Below are positions 11,113 through 19,681 of a DNA stretch of 64,000 bases, piece after piece. The notes below the pieces were generated by a model. It saw nothing but the letters and a program-made list of their open reading frames with translations. It was not told the origin of the DNA and ran no database searches. Source of the DNA: Streptomyces sioyaensis (GTDB lineage: Bacteria; Actinomycetota; Actinomycetes; Streptomycetales; Streptomycetaceae); NCBI RefSeq assembly GCF_004122735.1, contig NZ_SDIF01000001.1:111363-175362 (forward strand), in the 5' to 3' direction. The stretch's first letter is position 1, and each line of letters begins with the position of its first letter. Position numbers and translations under genes: made by a program.

Positions 11113-11126
11113 GGGCCGAAGGGCCC
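11113..11126. promoter_or_regulatory. DosR-box-like inverted repeat upstream of the ligase/E1/E2/ACP operon
   Basis: GGGCCGAAGGGCCC is a perfect 5-4-5 inverted repeat 62 bases upstream of the ligase ATG. A second, 13-base version (GGGCGGTCGGCCC) lies at 11139-11151. Both fit the family of sites repeated through the island. The assignment as an operator is inferred from recurrence and position. Confidence 0.6.
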
Positions 11127-11302
11127 GGTGAGGAGGCCGGGCGGTCGGCCCGGCGCGTCTGCGCGATGCTCGGGCAGCTGGGCCGAGACGCCTCTGGGGG
11201 CGGATTGCGCAGGTAGGCCATGACATCCCCGTGACGCGGCATCCACCTTTCTCAGCCGGTGAACACCGAGTGCCGGCCAGGAGGCCACGAGCGCTGCTGG
11301 GC

Positions 11303-12292
11303 TCACGGCTTGATCGTCAGCACCTGATCAACTGGCCGACGCGGTGTGCGAGGCCCCCGCGGGCCGTATCCCAAGCGCAGGATCATGTGCACATGACCGG
11401 TCCCGGAGACCGGGTCGCGCAGGATCCAGCGCAGGTCCGGCCATTCGACGGCCTGCGTCGCGAAGGAGCTCGCAAGCCCCTGGAGCGTGCCAAGGAGCAG
11501 GACGCGTTCCAACGCCTGGCCCGCGCGAAGCCAGTCGGCCGGTCCGTCGCTCGTGGTGCTGAGTGACGCCAGCTGGGGGCAGCGTTCGAAGTCCGCGTAC
11601 GCGCGACCGGGCACAGTGCGCCGGCCGGCGAAATCCCGGGTAGGAGCCGAGCCGCCGCGTTTCACGGGACCGAAGGCGTAGTCGGGGACGCCGGCGGTGG
11701 GCTCCTCGGAAGATGTGCCGTGGGTCCAGCGACGCTGTTCTTCCTCGCGGGGCGCGTCCATGCGGTTGTAGCCCTCGGCATTCATGATCAGGTCGAGCAC
11801 GGTCTCGCGGTGCGGAGTGGTGAGAAAGGTCAGCTGTGCTCCCTCTCCGGCGGCGGCCGCGGTCAGGGCCGCGCGGACGTTCTCCGGGATCTGGCGCTCC
11901 GAGAACGGGAACCGGCTGGTGTGCCGGTCGTGGATTGCGGGATAGAGACCGGGGAGGGACTCGTCCATGTGCTCGTGAGAATCATCCAGCCGCATGGCGG
12001 CCAGGAGTGCCGGAGCATGGGGGTCTGGCAGGAGGGTCGTCCTCGTCTGATGCCCGGCATGCGCAGCGGCGACGCGCAGGTTCAGCAGTGCGGCTCCACA
12101 GCCCAAGTGCATGCCCCGGGTCGTGGGGTCGGCGCGCGGCATGGCGCGTTCGAGGTCCAGGGAGAGCGTGAAGGTGCGGCTGTGTCGGGCGTAGTCGAAA
12201 TACCAAGGCTGGGCGTTGTGCATGGACGGCGCGGTGACGGCGTCGGCGACCAGGTGTGTGACCAACGTGTCATCGAGGGCCTGGATGAACAC
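11303..12292 (-). CDS. Acg-family nitroreductase-like flavoprotein (Rv2032 type)
   Basis: The 329-residue protein matches the Acg family of FMN-binding nitroreductase-like proteins: an N-terminal half with [17 protein letters not shown]-like [16 protein letters not shown], and a C-terminal half with [20 protein letters not shown] and [11 protein letters not shown]. Acg (Rv2032) of M. tuberculosis belongs to the DosR dormancy regulon; it is thought to bind FMN but lacks clear nitroreductase activity. The start is GTG with GGGAGG 6 bases before it. It is divergent from the CBS/BON gene, and the gap between them contains a long palindrome around a DosR-like box. Presence of this gene is one of the main pointers to a dormancy regulon. 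Confidence 0.85.
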   Translation of the reverse strand: MFIQALDDTLVTHLVADAVTAPSMHNAQPWYFDYARHSRTFTLSLDLERAMPRADPTTRGMHLGCGAALLNLRVAAAHAGHQTRTTLLPDPHAPALLAAMRLDDSHEHMDESLPGLYPAIHDRHTSRFPFSERQIPENVRAALTAAAAGEGAQLTFLTTPHRETVLDLIMNAEGYNRMDAPREEEQRRWTHGTSSEEPTAGVPDYAFGPVKRGGSAPTRDFAGRRTVPGRAYADFERCPQLASLSTTSDGPADWLRAGQALERVLLLGTLQGLASSFATQAVEWPDLRWILRDPVSGTGHVHMILRLGYGPRGPRTPRRPVDQVLTIKP

Positions 12293-12360
12293 CGGGAGCC
12301 TCCCGGGCGGGGCGGAAGCGGATCGATGGATGCCTTCAGCGTGGTGGGAGCGGTTCTTCC

Positions 12361-12389
12361 TGCGTCAGGGGCCATAGGTCCCTGACGCA
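12361..12389. promoter_or_regulatory. 29-base palindrome containing a DosR-box-like site
   Basis: The first ten bases TGCGTCAGGG pair perfectly with the last ten CCCTGACGCA around a 9-base centre. The core GGGCCATAGGTCCC at 12369-12382 differs from GGGCC-N4-GGCCC by one base. It sits between two divergent start codons, 69 bases from the Acg-like gene and 133 from the CBS/BON gene, so it is better explained as an operator than as a terminator. Confidence 0.65.
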
Positions 12390-12521
12390 GGCCGACCGGG
12401 CCCCCTTCGGTCCTGCCGGCCGTCCGATGGGGCCGAGTGGCTCATGTCGGGACAGCCGTCGCTCCGATCACCCTTGAGATGCGGGGCAAGGCGCCGGGCG
12501 CCCTGGCGAAAGGAGCCGGAG

Positions 12522-13214
12522 ATGGAGCACCGCACGATAAGTGAGCTCATGACCAGGCAGGTCGCGAGCGTTCAGCTCGATACACCGTTCAAGGACATCG
12601 CGCAGAAACTCGCCGACAGCGCGGTGAGCGCAGTGCCGGTACTAGACAGCCTCGGCAGACCGGTCGGGATCGTCTCGGAGGCCGATCTGCTCCGGAAGGC
12701 AGCCGACCAGTCCGATCTCTCCGGCAGGACGCCGTTGCCGCATCTTGAGGCGTGGGAACGGGCACGGGCCGAGGGGCGCACCGCCTCCGAGCTCATGTCG
12801 GCTCCTGCGGTGTGCGCGCATCCGGAGTGGACCGTTGTCGAGGCTGCACGTCTGATGGAAGTGCAGCACGTGAAGCGCCTCCCGGTGGTCGATGAGACAG
12901 AGGCACTGTTGGGCATTGTCAGCCGGAGCGACCTGCTGCGCGTCTTCCTGCGCAAGGACAAGGCGATACAGGAGGAGATCACGCGGGAGATCATCGGGCG
13001 CACGGCGCGTATCGGGGCCGGTGGTGTGACCGCTGAGGTGATGCAGGGGGAGGTGGCATTGCACGGTTCGGTGGAGGACCCCCTCCTCATTCCGGTTCTG
13101 GTACGCATGTGCACCGGTGTCGACGGCGTCATCTCGGTCGCCGAGGACCTGAAGCCAACCATGACTGCCGGCCCTGCCGACTCCGTCGAAGGGGCCCAGC
13201 TCGGTCATGAATGA
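12522..13214 (+). CDS. CBS-pair protein with C-terminal BON domain
   Basis: The 230-residue protein has two CBS motifs (about residues 7-60, with SAVSAVPVLDSLGRPVGIVSEADLL, and 95-150, with HVKRLPVVDETEALLGIVSRSDLL). A BON domain follows at about 155-215 (VMQGEVALHGSVEDPLLIPVLVRMCTGVDGVISV). CBS pairs bind adenine nucleotides; BON domains are thought to bind lipid or protein surfaces. The combination is common in actinobacterial stress clusters but its function is unknown. The ATG has AAAGGAG 7 bases upstream, better than an upstream alternative. Its promoter lies in the gap with the 29-base palindrome. Confidence 0.85.
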   Translation: MEHRTISELMTRQVASVQLDTPFKDIAQKLADSAVSAVPVLDSLGRPVGIVSEADLLRKAADQSDLSGRTPLPHLEAWERARAEGRTASELMSAPAVCAHPEWTVVEAARLMEVQHVKRLPVVDETEALLGIVSRSDLLRVFLRKDKAIQEEITREIIGRTARIGAGGVTAEVMQGEVALHGSVEDPLLIPVLVRMCTGVDGVISVAEDLKPTMTAGPADSVEGAQLGHE

Positions 13215-13341
13215 CCTCATCACCGTCGGTCCGGACGGCAACAGGCGCCTTGAACGCGCGCGTCCACCACGAGCCCGGGCCCGACCGCTTTTGACGAGGT
13301 CCCCGCCCCCGGGCATACCGGGACGACAAAGGGATGTGTAC

Positions 13342-14052
13342 ATGATGACGAACCCCGAGACGGGATCCGCCTCAGCGGTCTCCCGGACGCGCAGTGACCT
13401 GGGACGGCGGGCCGCCCTGCGCAGGCAGGAGTTGGGCCTGACTCGCGAGGAGGTCGCAGCCCGGGCCGCTGCCTCGCCCGGGTACCTCCAGTACGTGGAA
13501 GAACATACTGCCGACCCGGACATCGGATTCATGCTGCGCCTCGCCAGTGCACTGGAGACCACGGTGGCTGAGCTTGTGGGAAGGACGACGGAACTGCCCG
13601 CGGGCTTCGGCAAAGCCGCGGCGCATCCCGAGGTACTGGTGCTCAGCGCCGCCGAGTGCCGCGAGCGGCTCTCCACGCACGGCGTCGGCAGAATCGCGGT
13701 AACAATCGATGACGCACCCGCCATCTTCCCCGTGAACTACACCGTCGCCGACGAGTTGATCGCCTACCGCACCGCGCCGGAAGCCGGCCCGGCCGCGGCA
13801 GCCGGCCAAGACGTCGCGCTGGAGGTCGACCACATCGATGACGCCTTCAGCCAGGGCTGGAGCGTCCTGGTCGTGGGCCCCGCCCATGTGGTCACCGACT
13901 CCCACGAGACCCGTCGGTTGGAGGAACACGCGCATACCGGCCCGTGGATAGGAGACGGACGCCACCAGTGGATCGCGATTCATCCGAATCGGATCACGGG
14001 CCGCCGGATTCGTGTCATGGGCGCCCATGCACCCTCGAAGGCGACGCCGTGA
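13342..14052 (+). CDS. XRE-type helix-turn-helix fused to a PNPOx-like flavin-binding domain
   Basis: Residues about 17-80 form an XRE DNA-binding domain (RRAALRRQELGLTREEVAARAAASPGYLQYVE). Residues about 90-230 form a pyridoxamine 5'-phosphate oxidase-like split barrel (LSAAECRERLSTHGVGRIAV, FPVNYTVADELIAYRT, WSVLVVGPAHVVTD, WIAIHPNRITGRRI). The barrel usually binds FMN or F420, so this is a plausible flavin-responsive regulator. Similar fusions occur in actinobacterial hypoxia clusters. Two adjacent ATGs are possible; AAAGGGA lies 7 bases before the first. It follows the CBS/BON gene by 127 bases on the same strand. The DNA target is unknown. Confidence 0.85.
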   Translation: MMTNPETGSASAVSRTRSDLGRRAALRRQELGLTREEVAARAAASPGYLQYVEEHTADPDIGFMLRLASALETTVAELVGRTTELPAGFGKAAAHPEVLVLSAAECRERLSTHGVGRIAVTIDDAPAIFPVNYTVADELIAYRTAPEAGPAAAAGQDVALEVDHIDDAFSQGWSVLVVGPAHVVTDSHETRRLEEHAHTGPWIGDGRHQWIAIHPNRITGRRIRVMGAHAPSKATP

Positions 14053-14640
14053 GGACGAGCATTCAGCGTCCGACGCCGGTCGCCGCGACCCGTCTGCCGG
14101 GCGACGCAGAGAGGTGACGCTCGCGGTCCCAGAGCCGCACCGTCGTGTTCCCCGACCTCCTCCGCGAACACCCCGTCCAGCACGGCCGCTGCCCGGTCTT
14201 CGTGGTAACGCTCCGGCTCTCCGGCGAGCAGCGGATGGTCCGTGGTCTCGTGTGCGGGGCGGCGCCGGGCGCGCACGGCTTCGAGAGTGCAGCCGCGAAC
14301 TCGGCCTCCCGGAAGGCGAACCTGAGGGCTTCCGAGCCTTGGGCCGAATCACCGACACCGAGAAGGACGCCCTCGTGCGTCCCTTCCAGTCCCGCCTTGT
14401 CTCCACGCACGACGATCACCGGGCACCGGGACCGGGCTGATTACGGCCAGCCCCACGGACGACCCCAGCAACAGGCCGGTGAATGCGCCGCGCCCAGGCG
14501 AGCCCACGACCACCGCGGACGCATCGCGCCCCGCCCGCAGCAACGTGCCCTTTCCGTCACCGTCGCACGGTCGGCCGCCAGGGAGCAGGGCCGGCCGGAG
14601 ACGAAGGTCGGGCGGCTGCTGTGATGAGGTGGCGGGCACA
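14050..14640 (-). pseudogene. Frameshifted universal stress protein remnant
   Basis: Joining frames restores a tandem-type universal stress protein: SAVVVGSPGRGAFTGLLLGS followed by GLAVISPVP in one frame, CPVIVVRGDKAGLEGTHEGVLLGVGDSAQGSEALRFAFREAE in the next, and LEAVRARRRPAHETTDHPLLAGEPERYHEDRAAAVLDGVF in a third. The changes lie near 14426 and near 14280. The amino-terminal part of the first domain is lost or unrecognisable, and the end fades out next to the XRE/PNPOx gene. USPs bind ATP through the G-2x-G-9x-G(S/T) motif, which cannot be completed here. Confidence 0.75.
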
Positions 14641-14667
14641 GCATCGCTGTCGCAGGCGCGTGCCGCT

Positions 14668-15129
14668 TCACGGCGGGGCCGGCATGGTGCTCGCCCTGGG
14701 GCCGTACATGTCGCTCAGACGATGCCGCGTGGCCTGAAGGCGGCGGGCGACGACGGCGAGGACGCGACGGGTCACCGCCAGGCTGAGGGCCGGGTCCGCC
14801 TCGCACAAAGCCCGCACCGCCGTCGCGTCGAACTCGTACGCCCGCACGGGGGTGAAGGCCTCCGCACCCATCCGCCAGGCGTACGGCGGCAGGAGCCATG
14901 ACCATCCCAGCAGGTCGCCATGGCCCAGTGACTCGACGACCACCGGCGGTCGTCCTGCCTCATGGATATCGAGATTGACCGAACCTGTGCGGACGATCCA
15001 GAACCGGTCGGCGGGCTTCCCTTCTTCGAAGATCCGCGTTCCTGCCGGAAAGGTCACCTCGCGGGCAAATTGCATCAGGCGTGCGCGTCCCTCCGGTGGA
15101 AGCACATGGAGCAATGGTGCGGTGGTCAT
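14668..15129 (-). CDS. Cyclic nucleotide-binding domain protein without DNA-binding domain
   Basis: The 153-residue protein is a single Crp-like cNMP-binding barrel: VTFPAGTRIFEEGKPADRFWIVRTGSVNLDI, VVVESLGHGDLLGWSWLLPP and YEFDATAVRALCEADPALSLAVTRRVL. It ends after the C helix without the helix-turn-helix of CRP regulators, so it probably acts by protein contact. The phosphate-binding cassette is atypical (LGWSWLLPP in place of GELAL), so cAMP binding is uncertain. A close relative lies inside the hydrogenase operon, sharing FEEG/FDEG, DRFWI and LGWSWL. The ATG has GGGAGAG upstream and overlaps, by ATGA, the readthrough end of the frameshifted USP gene. Confidence 0.85.
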   Translation of the reverse strand: MTTAPLLHVLPPEGRARLMQFAREVTFPAGTRIFEEGKPADRFWIVRTGSVNLDIHEAGRPPVVVESLGHGDLLGWSWLLPPYAWRMGAEAFTPVRAYEFDATAVRALCEADPALSLAVTRRVLAVVARRLQATRHRLSDMYGPRASTMPAPP

Positions 15130-15830
15130 GGCACTCTCCCGGTTCCAGGCCGACGACGTGTCGGCCTTGCCTTGCCGGTCACCAACAGAGTGCGCACCCG
15201 ACCGAGATGCGAGACAAGGGCTGTTCGGCGCGGTGTGGTGGGCCGATGGACCCCAAGGCTGAGCCGTTCACCGGTCGGGGTGGCTATCGCGGCGGTCCGG
15301 GATGCACAGGCCAGGAAGGCTCCCGCCGGCCGGGGCGTGGCAAGAGGCCGGCGGCAGCCGGGCTTGACCCGCTCGATCTCACTGGCTCCGTATGACGACA
15401 ACCGGGCAGGGGCGTGCTGGGTGCAGTGCTGACCGACCGATCCCAGGAGCGCCCCGCTGAAGCCGCCCAGTCCGCGGCTGCCCACCACCAGAAGTGAGGC
15501 GCCTCGTGCCGCCTCAAGAAGCGTGGCCGCCGCCGTTCCGTACGCCACAGTCGGCTCGACCCTCGGCGTGCCGCCCTCTTTCACGACCTCCCTGATGGCG
15601 TCGTCGAGCGTCTGCCCTGCCCACACCTTCATGTCGCTCGCGAGTGACTGCGGCGCATCGAGCCAGCCGATCGAACCATAAAGGGGCGGGTACTCCCACG
15701 CGATCACCGCATTGACGCTGTCATGGGTCAGTTCCGCCTGCCGTACTGCCCAGCGCAGTGCCTCTTTGGACGATTGCGACCCGTCGACCCCGACGACGAT
15801 GCGGCCGCTTTCCTTCGGTTGGCTGCTCAT
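15126..15830 (-). pseudogene. Universal stress protein with a C-terminal frameshift
   Basis: A single USP domain of about 145 residues starts MSSQPKESGRIVVGVDGSQS after a GGAGG site 5 bases upstream. It keeps the ATP motif VVGSRGLGGFSGALLGSVGQHCTQHAP. Here the frame breaks: the expected CPVVVIRSQ and stop are present one frame over (stop at 15379-15381), pointing to a one-base loss near 15408. As read, the protein gains an unrelated tail of about 95 residues ending exactly in an ATGA overlap with the next gene. The nucleotide-binding core is intact, so the product could still be partly functional; a sequencing error is also possible. Confidence 0.75.
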
Positions 15831-15986
15831 GGCTACCTCCGCGATGCGACATCCGGCCGGCGCGCCCACCACCGCCGTGCACACTCGTGCTCTCCCCCCA
15901 GCTTCCGATCCGCAGGGCCACCCCCGCATGTGTCCACAGGGCCACACCACATGCCCTCCCGACCCGAGGCCGACCAGTCCGTTGTT

Positions 15987-16000
15987 GGGCCATTGAGCCC
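15987..16000. promoter_or_regulatory. DosR-box-like inverted repeat between two divergent USP genes
   Basis: GGGCCATTGAGCCC differs from GGGCC-N4-GGCCC at one position. It lies 73 bases upstream of the rightward USP gene and 156 bases upstream of the leftward one, so it could serve both. Confidence 0.5.
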
Positions 16001-16073
16001 CTGTTACGTCTTTCATCCCAGCCGCACGATGGCAGCTGACCAGCAGGACTCTTCCCCGTCAGGCGGTGACCGC

Positions 16074-16886
16074 ATGGAGTCTCCTCTGGTCGTAGGAATC
16101 GACGGCTCTGCCGCGAGATGGGCGCCCTATGAAGGGCCTGCCTGCCCTGCCCACAGGCTTCGGCAGCTCCGCCCCGTCCGCGCCGGCCGGACCATAGCGG
16201 CCCTCGCTGAAGAGCGGGCACGGTTGCGGTCCCCAGGAGTGGCCGTGACCACCGACGAGTGCGACGAGGACCCGGTCTACGCGCTGGTCGATGCGAGCGA
16301 CCATGCCGCGGCGATCGTGGTCGGCAGCCGGGGGCACGGTCTGTCCGGCAGCCTCCTCGGGTCGGTGAGCCTGACAGTCGCGGCTCGTGCCCACTGCCCC
16401 GTCATCGTGGAACGTGAGGGTGCTTCGGCGGCCGCCGGCGACCGATGGGTCGTGCTCGGACTGGGAGAGCCGGGGAGCAGAACCGCTGCGGCCGTCGAGT
16501 TCGCGTTCGCAGAAGCCGCTCTCCGCAGCTGCGGAGTCGAAGTGGTGCATGCCTGGACGAGGCCTCACCGGGAACGCGCTACCGCGCGCAGCGGTCGGTT
16601 CGACGAGAGCAGGATTTTCCACGAGCAGCGGGAGAAGCAGCGGCTGGACGAAGTTCTCTCACCTCTCACGGCCGCGCATCCTGATCTGGCCGTGCGTCGC
16701 ATCGTCGTCGAGAGTCGTGCGCGCCCGGCGCTCTTGCAGGCCGCTTCCCAGGCGAATCTGCTGGTGGTGGGGGCCCAACGGCGAAGAAACGTGCTGGGAC
16801 TGCAGCTCGGACTCGTCAACCACGCGATGCTGCACTACGCCCCGTGTACCGTCGCGGTCGTTCCCTCCGAGGAGAGCGACGGCTGA
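16074..16886 (+). CDS. Tandem universal stress protein with a damaged first domain
   Basis: The second USP domain (about residues 122-270) looks complete, with WVVLGLGEPGSRTAAAVEFAFAEAA and LLVVGAQRRRNVLGLQLGLVNHAMLHYAPCTVAVVP. The first begins normally (VVGIDGSA) and ends normally (IVVGSRGHGLSGSLLGSVSLTVAARAHCPVIV). Between them, residues about 14-45 (ARWAPYEGPACPAHRLRQLR) do not look like a USP; the usual segment with the alanine-rich helix and the VVHAW strand is missing. This suggests an internal deletion with frame restored. AGGCGGTG precedes the ATG. In tandem USPs each half normally packs as a pseudo-dimer, so this one may be impaired. Confidence 0.8.
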   Translation: MESPLVVGIDGSAARWAPYEGPACPAHRLRQLRPVRAGRTIAALAEERARLRSPGVAVTTDECDEDPVYALVDASDHAAAIVVGSRGHGLSGSLLGSVSLTVAARAHCPVIVEREGASAAAGDRWVVLGLGEPGSRTAAAVEFAFAEAALRSCGVEVVHAWTRPHRERATARSGRFDESRIFHEQREKQRLDEVLSPLTAAHPDLAVRRIVVESRARPALLQAASQANLLVVGAQRRRNVLGLQLGLVNHAMLHYAPCTVAVVPSEESDG

Positions 16887-17283
16887 CCCATCGCCTGGCG
16901 GGAAGCGCACAGCGGCGAGGAGGACTGCCCACTTCTCGCGGGCCCTGATTGCGCGGTGCACGGTTTCGCTCCGCTGCTCCGCGTCTCCATGTCCTCCTCG
17001 TCACCTTCAGTAAAGCGCACACAGGCAGCTCGGAGGAGGTCCGTTCGGGCTCTGCCGAGGGGCCGAACGGCCCTGATGTCAGCCCGGGCCACCCCGGCCG
17101 CCTCTCCGGCGCTTCGTCCCGGATGCCTCGCCCCACAGGGCCACGGCCGGGTCCTCGGCACCCCAGCGCGCCGTATGTCCCCTGGTAGGTCCCGACCGGC
17201 CCATGGGTCTGCGTCAGCGCCGCCCCGATGCTGGATACGAGGAAGAGTGAACCCCGCAGCCCTGACTGTGGCGGAGGTACGTC
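16887..17283. other. Gap between two USP genes
   Basis: This stretch of about 400 bases holds no recognisable gene. It contains the perfect box at 17060-17073 and a degenerate one at 17188-17202 (GGTCCCGACCGGCCC), about 80 bases before the next USP gene. A promoter for that gene must be here. Confidence 0.55.
17060..17073. promoter_or_regulatory. Perfect DosR-box-like inverted repeat
   Basis: GGGCCGAACGGCCC is a perfect 6-2-6 palindrome flanked by AGG and TGA. It is 211 bases upstream of the intact tandem USP gene. The half-site GGGCCGAAC recurs upstream of the Rv1733c-like gene (26725-26740, other strand). Confidence 0.6.
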
Positions 17284-18141
17284 ATGGGCGGTTCTGTTGT
17301 CGTAGGACTGGACGGAACGGGGAACAGCGTGCCGGCGGTCCACTGGGGCGCCGAGGAGGCGGCGGCCCGGGGCTTCTCGCTTCACCTCTTGCATTCCTGG
17401 GTCTCCCAGCCCCTGAACATCCCCATCGCTCAGGAGGCCGCGAACAAGCAGCGTTACGGAGCCGAGGTGCTCGGCTCAGCCGAAGCCATGGCGCTTGAGC
17501 TGCATCCGGGGATCTCGGTGACGACCGAACAGGTCTCCGAGCGGGCGGTGGACGCGTTGGTGGACCGCAGTGGGCGGGTCGCGATGATGGTCCTCGGATC
17601 GCGTGGGCACGGTGCAATCTCCGGCTTCCTGCTCGGCTCTGTCAGCCTGCACGTTCTGGGACGCGCACTGTGCCCGGTCGTCACCGTGCGGGAGGAGGGC
17701 GCCGCCTACGCGAGGCCCGGGATTGTGGTCGGCGTCCAGGAGGCCGGGACACAGGGGGAGGCAGTGCTGGATTTTGCGTTCGCCGCCGCCGAGGCCCATC
17801 ACGCCAGCGTGCGCGCCGTGCGGGCGTGGGAACCCCCTGCACTCGTCGGTTTTGCGCCCACTGCCCGCACCCCGTCACCGGTTGAAGAGGAACCCGCCGC
17901 CGACGAGGAGAAGAAGCTGGCTGACATCCTGGCGCCGTGGAGGGCGCAGTTCCCCACTGTTCACGTCATCGAACACGTGCAACGGGGCAGAGTGGCAGCG
18001 GTGCTGGTGGGGGCCTGCTCGCAGGCGAGTCTGCTGGTCGTCGGGCGTCGAATGCAGCGCACGCCGATGCTTCTCGGCCCCGTCGTCTTCGCCGTTCTGC
18101 ACCATTCGCCCTGCCCCGTCGCGGTCGTACCGCGGATCTGA
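17284..18141 (+). CDS. Tandem universal stress protein
   Basis: The 285-residue protein has two USP domains. The first, about 1-145, runs from VVVGLDGTGNSVPAVHWGAEEA to VLGSRGHGAISGFLLGSVSLHVLGRALCPVVTV and carries the full ATP-binding motif. The second, about 150-285, has GIVVGVQEAGTQGEAVLDFAFAAAE and LLVVGRRMQRTPMLLGPVVFAVLHHSPCPVAVVP, with a weaker nucleotide motif. USPs are cytosolic stress proteins, and several belong to the DosR regulon in mycobacteria. GGAGG sits 6 bases before the ATG. It is convergent with the hydrogenase operon. This is one of only two undamaged USP genes here. Confidence 0.92.
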   Translation: MGGSVVVGLDGTGNSVPAVHWGAEEAAARGFSLHLLHSWVSQPLNIPIAQEAANKQRYGAEVLGSAEAMALELHPGISVTTEQVSERAVDALVDRSGRVAMMVLGSRGHGAISGFLLGSVSLHVLGRALCPVVTVREEGAAYARPGIVVGVQEAGTQGEAVLDFAFAAAEAHHASVRAVRAWEPPALVGFAPTARTPSPVEEEPAADEEKKLADILAPWRAQFPTVHVIEHVQRGRVAAVLVGACSQASLLVVGRRMQRTPMLLGPVVFAVLHHSPCPVAVVPRI

Positions 18142-18307
18142 GTTTCGACGTCAAGACGCCGGGACACCCATCCGGGCGCGGACCGGCAACGATCGGGAAC
18201 TGTGCGTGGTGCTGGGCGCCTGACTGGCCGAACCGCGGAGCATCCCGGCGCCCCCAGCGCCCGAGGGGCTCCCCACTCCAGGGGGCTGCACGAAACCGGC
18301 CGCGCTG

Positions 18308-19681
18308 TCAGGCCTCGCGCTCGACGGTCAGGTCGAGGAAGTGTGTGGAGCAGGAGATGCACGGATCGTGGTTGCGGATCACTCGTTCGCACAGGGCGGT
18401 CAGCTCGTCATCGGTGGGACGGTCACCGGCACGGAGGCGTTCTTGCACTGTGCGGCGCAGATCCTGTTCGATCGCTGCCTGGTTCTGGGCGGTCGGCGGG
18501 ACGAGGGCGGCCTCGGTGACGGTGCCGTCGAGGTCGAGTGCGTAGCGGTGGTAGAGGAGGCCACGGGGGGCTTCCGTCGCACCGTGTCCGGTGCCCTGCC
18601 GTGCGGGTACCTCGACATACGGGCCGGGCGGGGGTTCGTAGGCGTCGATCAGGCGCAGGGCCTCGCCGACGGCGTACAACACCTCGATGGCACGTACGAC
18701 GATGCTGCGGAACGGGTTGCGGCACACCGTTCCCTCGTATGGGTCGCCCAGTCCGGCCTCCCGTGCGACCTGGCGTACCTCGGGCGGCAGCCAGCGGCCG
18801 CTGATGGCGTAGCGGGCGAGCGATCCGGTGAGGTGGCGGCGCCCGTCGAGCAGGGAGTGCAGGGCGGTGGAGTGCGGCACCTGGGTCTCGACGACGTGAT
18901 CGATGAACGTGTCGAGTGGGAAGGTGCGGGTGGGCAGCGCACGGTCCGTGTCCGCGGGCAGGCCGGCGGAGCCCGGGGCGGCCATCGCCGTGGGGGTCCC
19001 GGATTCGATGGCGTAGGCGCCGGGTTCGGCGAGCGCGAGCAACTCGGTGTCGATGCCGGCATCGGGGAAGTCGAAGCCGGCCACCCAGCGCACGGTCGCC
19101 TCCGCGTCATCCCGGGCACGCTTCAACCGTTCTGCGAGGGGCCGCAGTTCCGACTTCGTCGGTACTCGGTGGAAGCCGCCGAGACGTACGTTGACCGGAT
19201 GGATGGCGCGGCCGCCGAGCAGTTCCATCATGGCGTTGCCGGTCTGCTTGAGACCGAGGCCCCGCTCCACGTCGGTGCGGTGGGTACGCGCGAGGTCGAT
19301 GACGCTGTCGCCACCGAGGAAGTCCGGGGCGTGCAGCAGGTAGATGTGCAGGGTCTGGCTTTCGATCCACTCGCCGCAGTAGAGAAGTCGGCGCAGCGCT
19401 GCCAGTTGCCCCTCCACGACGGTGCCGCAGGCGTCCTCGACCGCGCGGCAGGCGCTCATCTGGTAGGCGACCGGGCAGATCCCGCACACCCGCGAGGTGA
19501 TGTCGGGCGGCTCGGTGTAGGAGCGTCCGCGCAGGAAAGCCTCGAAGAAGCGCGGGGGTTCGTAGATCTTCAGCTGAGCCGCGGCGACTTCCCCGTCGAC
19601 GAGGCGCAGGTGCAGCGCCCCCTCCCCTTCGACACGGGCGAGCGATTCCACCCGCAGCACCTTCGATTCGCGGCGGGTCAC
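18308..19681 (-). CDS. hydA: [NiFe] hydrogenase large (alpha) subunit, group 3b-like
   Basis: This subunit holds the nickel-iron active site that splits or forms H2. The 457-residue product has the N-terminal cysteine pair [15 protein letters not shown] and the C-terminal pair DPCISCSTH, both needed for the metal centre. Ten residues ([10 protein letters not shown]) follow the last histidine and should be clipped off by the maturation protease encoded at the other end of the cluster. The size and motifs fit the bidirectional cytosolic group 3b (sulfhydrogenase) type rather than uptake hydrogenases. The GTG start overlaps the small-subunit stop by GTGA; a longer upstream frame lies entirely in that gene. 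It is the last gene of the operon beta, cNMP, gamma, delta, alpha. Confidence 0.93.
   Translation of the reverse strand: MTRRESKVLRVESLARVEGEGALHLRLVDGEVAAAQLKIYEPPRFFEAFLRGRSYTEPPDITSRVCGICPVAYQMSACRAVEDACGTVVEGQLAALRRLLYCGEWIESQTLHIYLLHAPDFLGGDSVIDLARTHRTDVERGLGLKQTGNAMMELLGGRAIHPVNVRLGGFHRVPTKSELRPLAERLKRARDDAEATVRWVAGFDFPDAGIDTELLALAEPGAYAIESGTPTAMAAPGSAGLPADTDRALPTRTFPLDTFIDHVVETQVPHSTALHSLLDGRRHLTGSLARYAISGRWLPPEVRQVAREAGLGDPYEGTVCRNPFRSIVVRAIEVLYAVGEALRLIDAYEPPPGPYVEVPARQGTGHGATEAPRGLLYHRYALDLDGTVTEAALVPPTAQNQAAIEQDLRRTVQERLRAGDRPTDDELTALCERVIRNHDPCISCSTHFLDLTVEREA

Noticed and set aside
12361..12389. Reading the 29-base palindrome as a terminator
   Set aside because: It lies between two divergent start codons, where a terminator has no transcript to end; an operator fits better.
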